The translations under genes were made by a program, and so were the position numbers. The notes beneath the pieces are model-generated. The model saw only the letters and a list, made by a program, of their open reading frames with translations. It was not told where the DNA came from and ran no database searches. A stretch of 30,578 bases of DNA from a virus: IMG/VR virus record IMGVR_UViG_3300048837_002360, positions 1 to 30,578 of that record. One strand, given 5' to 3'. Each line of letters begins with the position of its first letter. Position 1 is the first letter of the stretch. Positions 15,091 to 26,359 of this stretch are shown here, in pieces.

Positions 15091-15804
15091 TTGCCGCCCT
15101 TGGTGCTCGTCGGCACGCTTGCCGTGAAGCAGCCTGGCACAGACAATCCACGTATGCTCGAAGAGGATGCCGCCGCTCTCGCGGAACAGATCGAAAAGGA
15201 CTTCGGACGCATCTCCGAACCCACTCACTGGATATGGACGCAACCGCCGGCACCCAAGGTGATTGACTGTGTGTTGTCGCTCCGCCAAACGTATGAAACC
15301 GTGGTTGAGCCGCGCGTCAAGGCTTTCGTCGCTGAGAACCCAGAGGTACGCGCGTGCCTCGACCTGCGGGAACTCATTGATGCATCTGAGTCGAAGGCCA
15401 GCTTCTACGCCAAGTATTTGAACATGAAGAGCCCGAGCAAGGCGGCCACCACATCGGGCGTTGTCGACTACCTGGTCGACATCCAGAAGCGGTTCGATGG
15501 CGATACCGAAGAAGATCGCCTGGGCGCATGGGCGCGTTGGTGCCGGCCGGGAGATTACCTTTCGCTCGGCGTAAAGGGATTCGGCTTGGCGGGCTTCCAG
15601 TACCTTCGCATGCTCTTCGGTGCCGATACGGTCAAGCCAGATGTGCACATCAACCGTTACGTCGCCGATACCCTTGGTCAACCGGTTAGCGATATACGCG
15701 CGATCTATATTCTTGAACGTGCGGGGGAGATACTCCGCCAGCCCATCAAGAGCATTGATGTCGCGATATGGGGTCGTGGCGCGGGTCACGGCGCGACACC
15801 TTGA
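15091..15804 (+). CDS. HhH-GPD DNA-glycosylase-like protein paired with AbrB
   Basis: This 237-residue protein has the hallmarks of a helix-hairpin-helix GPD fold. LSLGVKGFGLAGFQYLRMLFG (about 158-177) stands for the LPGVGxxTAxxxL hairpin, and TVKPDVHINRYVADTLG provides the conserved Asp184 (usual form PVDTHVxR). The upstream LSLRQTYETVVEPRVKAF matches the first glycosylase helix. The lysine used by bifunctional glycosylase-lyases is not present in the hairpin, so it would be monofunctional, repurposed or inactive. The start is taken as TTG 15091, coupled to the AbrB stop; ATG 15154 is the alternative. Its end overlaps the methyltransferase end by 19 bases. It may be a base-targeting toxin or a repair or defence enzyme. 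Confidence 0.6.
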   Translation: MPPLVLVGTLAVKQPGTDNPRMLEEDAAALAEQIEKDFGRISEPTHWIWTQPPAPKVIDCVLSLRQTYETVVEPRVKAFVAENPEVRACLDLRELIDASESKASFYAKYLNMKSPSKAATTSGVVDYLVDIQKRFDGDTEEDRLGAWARWCRPGDYLSLGVKGFGLAGFQYLRMLFGADTVKPDVHINRYVADTLGQPVSDIRAIYILERAGEILRQPIKSIDVAIWGRGAGHGATP

Positions 15805-17216
15805 GGTGTTTTGGGTGCTGATCGGTCGGGCGCGTCGTTAGTAAAGTTTTCTTGACTTGTGCCGTTCGCTGGTAAAGCATCCTTTACTAGCCGCTCGGCC
15901 TTCCGCCCGGTGAACTTTTCCCACCGTTCGACGATCACGTCACAGTACGCCGGGTCCAACTCCATCAGGAACGCCCGACGCCCGGTCTGCTCGCAGCCGA
16001 TCAGTGTCGAACCGCTACCGCCGAAAAGGTCCAGCACGTTATCCCCCGGAAGTGATGAGTACTGAATCGAGCGCGCCGCCAACTCCACGGGTTTCTCGGT
16101 GAGGTGGACCATCGCCTGCGGGTTGACCTTCTTGACGTGCCAGAGATCGGTCGCGTTGTTCGGCCCGTAGAAATGGTGGCCTGCGCCCTCCTTCCAACCA
16201 TAAAACGCGATCTCAAAGGCGCCCATGAAGTCCTTGCGCGTCAGCACCGGGTGCTGCTTGTCCCAGACGATGCCCTGGCTGAAGTACAGGCCGGCCGCTT
16301 TGAGCGGGGCGGGGTAGTTGCCGAGGTTGGCGTACCCGCCCCAGATGTAGAACGAGCCGCCGGGCTTGAGGACGCGCGAGGCGTTGGCGAACCAGGCCAG
16401 CAGCATCTCGTCGAACGCGTCGTCGGTAACGAAGTCGTTGGCCAGCGGCCGGTCCTTGGCGCGCATCTGTTTGTGCGTGCCCTTGGCCTTGCCCGGGTGG
16501 CGGGCCAGGTCCAACTTCTGATGGTGGCCGCCCGAGCCTTTACGCTTGCTGTCGGCCTTGGCGAACGAGGAGTTACCGGCCGCGATGGCGTTGTTGCTGC
16601 GCGGCTCGACCTTCACGTTGTAGGGCGGGTCCATATTAACCAGATCAATCCCCGCACCATCCAGCAGCCGATCCAAGTCTCCGGGGCTGCCGCTGTCGCC
16701 GCACATCAGGCGGTGGTTGCCGAGAACCCAGATGTCGCCGGGTTGTGTGATCGGATCGTCCGGCGGTTCGGGCACCGAATCGGGATCGGTCAGACCCTCG
16801 GCCAGGTCGCCGTCGAGCATCTTGGCCAGTTCGGTCTCGTCGAAGCCCAACAGGTTCAGGTCGTACTCCGCCTGCTGCAGGTCTTTTAGTTCGATCGGCA
16901 GCAGGTCCATGTCCCACTCGGCCAGCGTCGCCGTCTGATTGTCGGCGATGCGGTACGCCTTGACCTTCTCAGGCGGCAGGTCGGTGGCGACGTGGACCGG
17001 CACCTTAGCCAGGCCGAGTTTCTTCGCCGCCTTCCAGCGGGTATGCCCGACGATGATCACGCCGTCGGCGTCGATCACGATGGGTTGGCGGAAGCCGAAT
17101 TCCTTCAGGCTGGCCGCCACGGCGTCCACGGCGTCGTCATTGATGCGAGGGTTGGCCTCGTAGGGCTTGATGGCGTCGATGGGCCGCAGTTCTACGTCAA
17201 ACGTCTTGGTCGTCAT
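15786..17216 (-). CDS. ParB-like/DNA methyltransferase fusion (N6-adenine or N4-cytosine)
   Basis: This 476-residue protein has an N-terminal ParB/Srx-like domain, residues about 5-100, with IKPYEANPRIND and GHTRWKAAKKLG. A class beta amino-methyltransferase follows: motif IV DPPY at 196-199 and the SAM-binding motif FGGSGST at 398-404, in the order typical of N6-adenine or N4-cytosine enzymes. A basic insert (about 207-255) lies after DPPY. ATG 17216 has GGAGG just upstream. No restriction enzyme partner is next to it, so it is probably an orphan phage methyltransferase that protects DNA from host restriction or alters regulation. This ParB-methylase architecture is common in phages. Confidence 0.9.
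   Translation of the reverse strand: MTTKTFDVELRPIDAIKPYEANPRINDDAVDAVAASLKEFGFRQPIVIDADGVIIVGHTRWKAAKKLGLAKVPVHVATDLPPEKVKAYRIADNQTATLAEWDMDLLPIELKDLQQAEYDLNLLGFDETELAKMLDGDLAEGLTDPDSVPEPPDDPITQPGDIWVLGNHRLMCGDSGSPGDLDRLLDGAGIDLVNMDPPYNVKVEPRSNNAIAAGNSSFAKADSKRKGSGGHHQKLDLARHPGKAKGTHKQMRAKDRPLANDFVTDDAFDEMLLAWFANASRVLKPGGSFYIWGGYANLGNYPAPLKAAGLYFSQGIVWDKQHPVLTRKDFMGAFEIAFYGWKEGAGHHFYGPNNATDLWHVKKVNPQAMVHLTEKPVELAARSIQYSSLPGDNVLDLFGGSGSTLIGCEQTGRRAFLMELDPAYCDVIVERWEKFTGRKAERLVKDALPANGTSQENFTNDAPDRSAPKTPQGVAP
15796..15812 (+). terminator. Weak terminator at the end of the HhH gene
   Basis: The stem ACACC with GGTGT encloses TTGA and is followed by TTT. It spans the stop codon of the glycosylase-like gene, where the convergent methyltransferase gene also ends. 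The stem is short, so termination may be partial. Confidence 0.35.
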
Positions 17217-17341
17217 GTTACACCTCCGTGTGTTTGGGCTCGTGAGAAAAAACCGGACACGCACAACTAACTCTGCCTATGCTGGCGACCGTTCCCGCCG
17301 GCATCAGGAAGACCGGGCGCCGGGAAGTACCTATTCGCCGC

Positions 17342-17378
17342 AGTTACCCACTGCCACACTGGCAGATTGTGGGTAACT
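17342..17378. repeat. Two-part hairpin in the putative origin
   Basis: The outer arms AGTTACCCAC and GTGGGTAACT pair perfectly over ten bases. An inner TGCC/GGCA stem with loop ACACT lies between them, with a four-base bulge (GATT). No gene covers this hairpin. It could be a replication or regulatory protein site, or a terminator-like structure without a T-tract. Confidence 0.7.
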
Positions 17379-17417
17379 CGCGACCTTGGCCCACGTTCGC
17401 CCGTGTTCGCGAGGGCG

Positions 17418-17443
17418 GCGGGTGGTAGGGACGTACCACCCGC
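17418..17443. repeat. Perfect 10-bp hairpin in the putative origin
   Basis: The arms GCGGGTGGTA and TACCACCCGC are perfectly complementary around a six-base loop (GGGACG). A copy of the dispersed CTTCCGGGGG motif starts on its last base. No gene is credible here. Confidence 0.7.
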
Positions 17444-17507
17444 TTCCGGGGGCGCAACACGGGCCAACGTCGGCGGCCGGGTCCGCACCGGGGATTCCTT
17501 CCCCTAA

Positions 17508-17735
17508 CTTCCTTCACCCACCCCCCTCGCGCGCACATGCGAGCCAAAATCGGTAGCGCGCAAATGTATGGGTGATAGGGTGAAGGAAGTAGAGTAGTAG
17601 TAGTTTTTCCCTGTATTTATGGGCCAAACTTCCTTCACCCCCGACGGGTGAAGGAAGGGTGCGGTATGGTGAAGGATGTTCGGGTCGCGGGGGGTCTTTG
17701 AGTGCATCTTTCACCTTCCTTCACCTTCCTTCACG
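17508..17735. repeat. Iteron-like repeats CTTCCTTCACC in both orientations (candidate origin)
   Basis: Exact copies of CTTCCTTCACC begin at 17508, 17629 and 17715, and one copy with a last-base change begins at 17725. Exact inverse copies (GGTGAAGGAAG) begin at 17579 and 17647, and a degenerate one begins at 17668. The 17629 and 17647 copies form a perfect 12-bp hairpin with loop CCGAC. The two rightmost copies encode the last residues of the primase-helicase. The whole interval 17217-17710 has no believable gene; two short overlapping frames in it are only repeat readthrough. Iteron arrays beside a replication gene are typical of phage and plasmid origins. Confidence 0.6.
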
Positions 17736-19981
17736 CCTTCGTTTAGCTGATAAACCACCCCGGTCCGCCCGGCGGTCTGGACCGGCGCGGCGGCAACCTC
17801 ATCTCGCTGGACCAGCGTCTCGATCAGTTCCTTGAATTCCTTGGCTTTCATCTTCATGCGTTTAAGCAGAACCTGGTGTGAGAGCGTGTGCCCTGGCGCC
17901 TCCTTGAGCTTGCGTACCAGCTTCAGGCACTCGGCGTGGAACGGGTTCTCCGCCACGTAGCTACCCGCGAGATACAGCTGTCTCCGCGTCTGGTGCGTGG
18001 CGAACGCCCGCGCCCATTCCACCGCGGGAAGGCCGATGACCGGGTCCTCGTGGTTCTCGCTGCAGGCGTAGATCAGCGCCAGCTTCTTGGCGTTCTCCAG
18101 CGTGCGCGACCAAGCCACGCGCGCGACCTCGTCGTTGCGCTCGTGCGCGGCGTCGTACTGAAGCTCGGTCTGGCGCTGTAGCGCCGCGACCGCCTCCTGC
18201 GCCTCGGGCGTTGCGGGCACGACCCGGGGCTCGGGGTGGACCTCCAGCAGGTTCGCGCGGCGTGAGCCCGGCTGGAACTCCGCCCACCACCGCGCTGCCT
18301 GGAGGACCGGCTCGGGGAGGTTGCGGGCGCTTCCGGGGGCCTGGCCCTCGCCGCGCTTGCCGATGTCCACGATGATCAACCTGGCGAAGAAGCCGTTGGT
18401 GAGCATGCGCTGGCTCAGCGACTCGTAGAAGTACTGCGGCGTGGCCGTACCGAACAGCGTCAGGTGCGGCTGGTCGATGTGCGCCGCTTCTTTCTGCCCG
18501 GCCTTGACGCGCATCGGGTACACGTCGGCGGCGGAGGTGTAGAGGGTTAAGAGCACGTTCGGGATCGACTCGCGCTTGTTCTCGCGGTCGAGGTTGATCT
18601 GCCGCAGCACGCCGTCCATCTCGTCGTTCTGGAAGAGCATGGCGCTGGTGCGGGCCAGCGCGTCCTGGATGCCCTCGCCCGAGGCGAACTTATCGCCCAG
18701 CGCCGCGACGTGGCCGATCTCGAAGAGTACGCGGGCGTTGACCTTACGCGGGAAGTCCTTACCCGTGCCCGAGCTGGCCAGCGCCAGCAGGTAGAGGTTC
18801 GGGCGCAGGTCGCCGCCGTCGCAGACCTTGCGTCCGCAGAGGTAGGACTGCAGCGCCATCGCGCCGCAGAACGCCAGGCCGGCGTTCGGGTAGGGGGCGT
18901 TGGCCAGCGTGAAGTCCATCACCCGCGCAACGAGGCCGGGCACGTGGAACAGGGATTCCGGGATCGGGCCCGGGTCGGCGATGTCGCGATTACTTTCCCC
19001 GCAGCCGGGGTGATCTTTATCACCGCCGTTGGCCTGGCCGAGGATGCCGGAGATGTCCACGCCCGGGTGGCAATCAGCGAGGGAATCGCCGCCGTACCCG
19101 CTCGCCCGTAGCGACCGCGCCGCCTGTTCGTAGTTTCCGCCGTGGTTGAGTAGCGCGTACACAGAAAATGGCGAGTAGGCGCGGTTGGATTCGAACGGCG
19201 CGGCGTTCGAGCTGAATACATAGAAAACACGATCTTTCAGCGACGCCGACCAGCCCGAAGCCTTGCCCGGACGCCGCCAGTATTCGTTGTCACCATTACT
19301 AACTTGCACCCAGCCGTGGTGTTCGAGCACGGCCCGAACGTCGCCGCGGACACTGAAATCGTCGCCGGGCCTGTCGGCGTTTGTTACGTGCGCAGTAGTC
19401 GTCGGCGGGGCTGAGCCATTCACGACCGGCGGTACGTACTCGTTAAGTTCCCATGCCGCCTGCAGCAGCGTATCGCGCTCCGCTTCGGTGAGCACGGGCA
19501 GTTCGCACAGGTCGCCGTGGGCGAGGATGTACCCTTGTGTCGGCGCGCAGAGGAACAGCCCGCCCTCGCCGCGGGTCTCAATGAGCGTCTCAACCTGGCC
19601 ACCGGCCTTGCGCTGCGCCAGCTTCAGGTTACCGCATACCGGCGCCACGCAGCGGTAGATCACATGCATGCCGCCAGAGGGCGTGGTCTCGACGATAAGA
19701 TTGTCGCGTAGAGCGGCGGGGACGCGGTCCCACCACTCGCGGAAGCGTTCGCCGCCGGCGTCGAAGTCGAGGATCTCAAGATTACCGGAGATGTGCCCGC
19801 AAAGAACGCAGATCGCATCAGGGTCGTTCGCCAGCCACGCCGACAGTTCAGCCTGCGTCGGCTGGCGCTGCTGGTATTGCCGCCAGCGACCGACGGCGGG
19901 ACGTTTCTCGGCGCGTCGCGCCGGCAGCACACACAGACCTTCGGCAAGATAGCGCTGTGCGGCTCTGCTCAGTTCAGACAT
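17711..19981 (-). CDS. Bifunctional prim-pol and DUF3987-type helicase replication protein
   Basis: This 756-residue protein starts MSELSRAAQRYLAEGLCVLP at ATG 19981. The prim-pol domain has catalytic Asp72 and Asp74 (ILDFD) and SGGMHVIYR with His106. A later domain is helicase-like: Walker A SSGTGKD (403-409, with Asp in the usual Ser/Thr position) and a Walker B-like MLFQNDEMD (448-456). The order fits replicative primase-helicases of phages and plasmids. The C-terminus (VKEGEGR) is encoded by the iteron-like repeats, linking gene and origin. A start further up at 20101 is possible but would overlap the divergent nuclease gene. It would initiate replication at the adjacent repeats. Confidence 0.85.
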   Translation of the reverse strand: MSELSRAAQRYLAEGLCVLPARRAEKRPAVGRWRQYQQRQPTQAELSAWLANDPDAICVLCGHISGNLEILDFDAGGERFREWWDRVPAALRDNLIVETTPSGGMHVIYRCVAPVCGNLKLAQRKAGGQVETLIETRGEGGLFLCAPTQGYILAHGDLCELPVLTEAERDTLLQAAWELNEYVPPVVNGSAPPTTTAHVTNADRPGDDFSVRGDVRAVLEHHGWVQVSNGDNEYWRRPGKASGWSASLKDRVFYVFSSNAAPFESNRAYSPFSVYALLNHGGNYEQAARSLRASGYGGDSLADCHPGVDISGILGQANGGDKDHPGCGESNRDIADPGPIPESLFHVPGLVARVMDFTLANAPYPNAGLAFCGAMALQSYLCGRKVCDGGDLRPNLYLLALASSGTGKDFPRKVNARVLFEIGHVAALGDKFASGEGIQDALARTSAMLFQNDEMDGVLRQINLDRENKRESIPNVLLTLYTSAADVYPMRVKAGQKEAAHIDQPHLTLFGTATPQYFYESLSQRMLTNGFFARLIIVDIGKRGEGQAPGSARNLPEPVLQAARWWAEFQPGSRRANLLEVHPEPRVVPATPEAQEAVAALQRQTELQYDAAHERNDEVARVAWSRTLENAKKLALIYACSENHEDPVIGLPAVEWARAFATHQTRRQLYLAGSYVAENPFHAECLKLVRKLKEAPGHTLSHQVLLKRMKMKAKEFKELIETLVQRDEVAAAPVQTAGRTGVVYQLNEGVKEGEGR

Positions 19982-20048
19982 GGACCACCGCCCGTTCTGG
20001 CTGGCAGTAGTTGTGCTCGCACCGCAGGTCGCGATTACTATGGGTTCC

Positions 20049-20983
20049 ATGTTGACCCCAGACAGATATGGACCGCTGCCTAAGGATGCGAATCGATTCA
20101 AACGACGGTGCCGGCTGCTTCAAAGCTGGTACCGTGTAGAGATCCTCAAGATTGCGCAGTGCGGCCCTTGGCGGCCAGGTGGCCAGGTAGTCGGCAGCTC
20201 GCTCGTCGACGGCGAAGTATCGGGCGCCAACTTCATCAGTCCCGAAGCCTTTGCTTATGCCAAGCAGCGCGTGGAGGACAAGAAGGACAACCCAGACCTG
20301 ACGATCGAAGAGTTCAGGCTCTTCAACAACATGCTCTCCAGCATGCCCATGTGCTTCAACCTGTTCGCTGACTTCCGAGTGGCGATCCAGAAAAGAGTCG
20401 CCGCCGCGCGGGACGTTCTGGCTTCGATGTTCAGCAGTTCCCCGATTCACGCCATCGACGAAGTTGTCGTGGAGATGATCCCCCGTCCGACCCACCTGTA
20501 CATCGACGACAAGACCGCTTGGGACGCCGCGATCTTCTATGCCGACCCCGCAGGCAAGCCGGGGCTCGTCAGTATTGAGACCAAGTACACCGACAAGTTG
20601 GGCGGCAACAAGGCCTCGAAGCAAGACCGCAAGTTCGAGCTCGCCCGCCAACTCGAAGTGTTTACCCCCGATGGCCTGAGCTGGCATCGAGACAACGGAT
20701 TCGATCAGGTCGCCAGGAATCTTCTGTTGACACTCGCGTATGCAGACAGACACGCCCTGGCCCACGCCAAGAACTACGTTATGGCCCCAAAGGATGACAC
20801 GGAGGCCCCCAAGGCCGTATCGCAGTTGAGGGCACGGCTTGCACCGCGGTACCGTGACTGCATCGAGACACTGCCCTTGGAAACCGCTGTCGAGCGGGGC
20901 CTCAAGCGCGCGGATGATGCACTCGGCAGCCACTTGCAGCGCTTCCGCCAGCGGTACCTGGATTTCAGTCAGATCGCTCATCT

Positions 20984-20987
<4 letters not shown>
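20049..20987 (+). CDS. PGN_0703-like PD-(D/E)XK nuclease on the opposite strand
   Basis: This roughly 312-residue protein contains FKRRCRLLQSWYRVEILKI, NFISPEAFAYAKQRVEDKKDNPDLTIEEFRLFNNMLSSMPMCFNLF and a nuclease core WDAAIFYADPAGKPGLVSIETKY. The core gives the D...ExK triad Asp159, Glu177 and Lys179, counted from the ATG at 20049. This matches my knowledge of PGN_0703-like putative restriction endonucleases. No strong ribosome binding site marks the start; ATG 20040 and 19980 are alternatives. It is the only plus-strand gene in the replication region. It is divergent from the primase and its stop overlaps the helicase stop by four bases, so it looks like a later insertion, probably a defence gene or moron. 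Confidence 0.65.
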
Positions 20988-23733
<2,746 letters not shown>

Positions 23734-23737
<4 letters not shown>

Positions 23738-24516
23738 GCGGCCACCTCCGTCCCGTCGGGCAGGATGCAGCGATCGTCTAGGATCGGGATGGTGTAGAGC
23801 GTGTCGCTGCGCCGGCCGAGGTAGCCGAGGATGAAGCCGTTGACCCACTCGACCGGACGGCCGGTGCCGTACAGCGGGATCGGCTTACAAAGACAGCCGC
23901 CGCTACGGGCCTGGACGACCTGGCCCGGGGACCAAATGTTCTGGATGATGCTCGAGTCGGCGCGGTGGGTGTGCCCGTGGATGACGCTCTTGCCCTGGCT
24001 GATCTGTAGGTGGTTCTTGGTGGCGTGGCGGGCATACGACCAGCCGTGCACGGCGATGATGCGCGAATTGACCGCGTAGTGCGGGTAGCGCGCCGTGGCC
24101 GAGCCGTAGGGCACGTAGGTGAACTTCGACCGGCCCTTGCTCAGTTGGATGCGCGGCGCCAGCAACGAGTACGCGCCACGCCCCTCGCTGGTCAGCGCCG
24201 CCCAGCGGTCCAGGCGGTACTCGTGATTACCTTCGACCATGACGAGCCTGTCGCAGCAGGCCTGCACGCGGTCGAGCAGCGCGTTGGCCGTCTTGAGGTC
24301 GTCCTGGTAGTCGGTCTCGGGCACGCCGTACGTGGGCGGGTGCGAGGAGAACTGCCCGCAGTCCAGCAGGTCGCCCAGGCACACGATCAGGTCGGGCTTG
24401 ATCCGTTCGGCCGCGCGGCAGAACACCTCCACCGCCTGAGGGTTCTGGTGCGGGATGTGCACGTCGCCGAAGGCCAGCATGGTCCTGGCCTTGGTTGGTT
24501 TCGAGCGATTGGCCAT
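23734..24516 (-). CDS. Calcineurin-like metallophosphoesterase
   Basis: This 260-residue protein carries the dinuclear-metal motifs GDVH (17-20), GDLLD (48-52), GNHE (96-99) and, near the C-terminus, HGHTH. The family comprises DNA exonucleases, phosphatases and phosphodiesterases; Mre11/SbcD-like or phage-type substrates are possible. The start is ATG 24516, overlapping the upstream stop as TGATG, with GGGGGAAG upstream. The downstream helicase start overlaps its stop as GTGA, so the two are translationally coupled. The nuclease or phosphatase role is not decided by sequence alone. Confidence 0.88.
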
Positions 24517-25151
24517 CACTCTTCCCCCGCGATCATGGCGGCGGTGCGCGCGTAGCCGGCGATGTCGACCAGGTTGTCGCGCTTGTGCCGGTGGGCCTGG
24601 CGGGCGAGCTTGACCGCGATCATGCATAGCGGCACGTCATCGGCGGTGATCTGCGCACAATCGCGCAGCTTGCCCGCGAGGATGCCGGACCACATCTGCG
24701 CCGTGCGCGCAAAATCATTCCGGGGGTGTCCGTAGTCGTTGTGGCGCACCGTGGCGGTGATACGCATCGCTTCGTCGAGGATCGATTCGGCGGTATGGGC
24801 CACGCCCAGCACCACCGATGCGTCGGGTAGCAGCTCCAAGCGCCTCAGCGTCTCGGCGTCGAAGACGGGTAGGTTAAGTTCACGGGCGAGCAGGTATTCG
24901 AGCCCAGCGCCGCTGGAGGCTTCCCATTCCGGTAGCAGGGCCAGCGCGTCGCATTGCAGCAACAGCGCCACGTCCACGCGGAGGTAGCTGGCCCGCGGCA
25001 GGTCCGTGCGGCCGCCGAAGTTGTCGGCGGGGTTCACGACCTCCCAGCCCGCCTTCTCCAGCCGCCGCGCGGCTTGGTCAAAAGCCGGGAAGTTGTGGTT
25101 GGGCAGGCCGGTCATCGGGCCGGCGAGGTAGATGCGTCCGCGATTACTCAT
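24516..25151 (-). CDS. DUF4406-DUF6378 two-domain phage protein
   Basis: This 211-residue protein has an N-terminal half, IYLAGPMTGLPNHNFPAFDQAARRLEKAGWEVVNPAD, that matches DUF4406, a fold related to nucleoside 2-deoxyribosyltransferases. The C-terminal half (ILDEAMRITATVRHNDYGHPRNDF, KLARQAHRHKRDNLVDIAGY) matches DUF6378, a helical phage domain. DUF4406 proteins may bind nucleosides, so a role in nucleotide metabolism or base handling is possible. GGAGG lies eleven bases before the ATG. Its function is not experimentally known to me. Confidence 0.75.
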   Translation of the reverse strand: MSNRGRIYLAGPMTGLPNHNFPAFDQAARRLEKAGWEVVNPADNFGGRTDLPRASYLRVDVALLLQCDALALLPEWEASSGAGLEYLLARELNLPVFDAETLRRLELLPDASVVLGVAHTAESILDEAMRITATVRHNDYGHPRNDFARTAQMWSGILAGKLRDCAQITADDVPLCMIAVKLARQAHRHKRDNLVDIAGYARTAAMIAGEE

Positions 25152-25154
25152 CGG

Positions 25155-25589
25155 TCAGTTGTCCTCCGGGCGGAACGGATCGGTAGGGGGGTACGGCCCG
25201 TGGCACAGCGGGCAGCGCGAAAGCGGGAACTCGTCGATCTGGACCTCGATGCGCCCGGGCTTAGTGACCTCACGACGGCGTGCGAACAGCAGGTCGATCT
25301 GGCTGTCGTCCTCGTACACGCCCGCGTGCTCAAGCGCATCGAGAGCGCCCTTTTGCAGGTTGTCGAGGTCGCGCCTGCGCCGGTCCGGCGGGAAAGCGTC
25401 CATACCCAGGGCGATCCGCCCGCCCGACGGCGGCTTACGCGGGCCGTTGCCGCCCAAGGCGGGGGCGGTGGCCAGCAGGTCGCAGACGTCCTTGCGGAAG
25501 GCGCGGCCATCGGCGCTGAGCACCACGCGGCCCCGGTAGCTACGCCAGTAGTGGTTCACCGACGGCGGGTACGGCAGGACGAGCCTCAC
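25155..25589 (-). CDS. rusA: RusA-family Holliday junction resolvase
   Basis: This 144-residue protein opens VRLVLPYPPSVNHYWR, the typical RusA start, and carries the catalytic acidic cluster DLDNLQK (74-80) and VYEDDSQID (acidic residues at 93-95). RusA resolves four-way junctions during phage recombination and replication. It starts at GTG 25589, in a GTGA overlap with the membrane-protein gene. A short C-terminal extension contains CPLCHG. Standing between the SSB/ATPase genes and the helicase, it is part of the recombination set. Confidence 0.88.
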   Translation of the reverse strand: MRLVLPYPPSVNHYWRSYRGRVVLSADGRAFRKDVCDLLATAPALGGNGPRKPPSGGRIALGMDAFPPDRRRRDLDNLQKGALDALEHAGVYEDDSQIDLLFARRREVTKPGRIEVQIDEFPLSRCPLCHGPYPPTDPFRPEDN

Positions 25590-25819
25590 CAGCGGGCCTC
25601 GCGCTGGCCCCACTTCGAAGCATTCAGCCTGTTGAACACCGAGACGCCGATTAGAGCGATGAGCATCACCGGGCCGTATACCAGGGAGATGCTCAGCCAA
25701 AAGACCCGATCGATCTGCTTCCACCGGCCTTGCGTCGCGATGTGGTCCTCGCGCAGGAGCAGATAACACGCCGGCGCGCAGATGATCCAGATCAGCAATA
25801 GCGAGAATAACAGTGTCAT
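25586..25819 (-). CDS. Small two-helix membrane protein, unknown function
   Basis: This 77-residue protein has two hydrophobic segments: LLFSLLLIWIICAPACYLLL near the N-terminus and SLVYGPVMLIALIGVSVF later, separated by a charged loop. No family is recognised. Its stop overlaps the RusA start, so it is translated with the resolvase. The ribosome binding site is poor. A small membrane protein in a replication operon could anchor DNA or be a superinfection factor, but nothing further is supported. Confidence 0.55.
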   Translation of the reverse strand: MTLLFSLLLIWIICAPACYLLLREDHIATQGRWKQIDRVFWLSISLVYGPVMLIALIGVSVFNRLNASKWGQREARW

Positions 25820-25858
25820 GGTTCGTGCCTGTGGGGTGTTTGAATCAGAGCGAGTTGG

Positions 25859-26356
25859 TCACCGCTTCCAGGGCGGTGTGTTGTCAGTAGCTGGTGCCTG
25901 GGTACCGCCCCCGGAAGACACTCCGGTACTCGCCGTTGCCTGCGCCCGACCTCCGGGGGCCGACTTGGCCTCGAAGCCCTTGATCTCGTTGATCAGCTCG
26001 TCGTTGTCGCTGCGCTTCTTGACCTTGACGTTGATGACCAGCGGCAGGTTGTGCAGCTCGACGCTGTCGCGCGGCTGCATCACACCGACCGCGTGACAGA
26101 TCGCCGACAGTTCGCCCCGGGCGATCTTGACCGCCGTGGCGTTCGGGTTATTCAGATTGAGCCGGGCCCAGAGCGTGCGCCCTTGGTACTCGCCTTCAAG
26201 AACCGTGAACGTCAGCTCGAGGTAGCTACCCTGACCGTTCTTGGTCGGCTTCATCTCAGAGGCGGTGATCGCCGCCAGGTAATTGCCCGCGGGGATAGGA
26301 TCGAAGCCGGTGTTCGGGTCCACGTCGTGCGCATTGAATCCGTTGAGATTCGCCAT
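25859..26356 (-). CDS. DUF669-family single-stranded DNA-binding protein
   Basis: This 165-residue protein starts MANLNGFNAHDVDPNTGFDPIPAGNYLAAI and continues SEMKPTKNGQGSYLELTFTVLEGEYQGRTLWARLNL, the DUF669 pattern. The family includes phage SSB-like proteins. The C-terminus is a flexible Gly/Ala/Ser tail ending NTPPWKR. AGGAG lies upstream, inside the end of the ATPase gene. The nucleotides for SSGGG in the tail contain an exact CTTCCGGGGG copy (minus strand). It pairs functionally with the recombinase-type ATPase next to it. Confidence 0.85.
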   Translation of the reverse strand: MANLNGFNAHDVDPNTGFDPIPAGNYLAAITASEMKPTKNGQGSYLELTFTVLEGEYQGRTLWARLNLNNPNATAVKIARGELSAICHAVGVMQPRDSVELHNLPLVINVKVKKRSDNDELINEIKGFEAKSAPGGRAQATASTGVSSGGGTQAPATDNTPPWKR

Positions 26357-26359
26357 GAC

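Noticed and set aside
17504-17714. Two short minus-strand frames in the candidate origin
   Set aside because: They read through the iteron-like repeats, overlap each other in different frames and have no ribosome binding site.
19974-20981. Minus-strand frame opposite the PGN_0703-like nuclease
   Set aside because: The plus-strand reading has a coherent nuclease core and family resemblance, while the minus-strand reading has none and would overlap the primase start.
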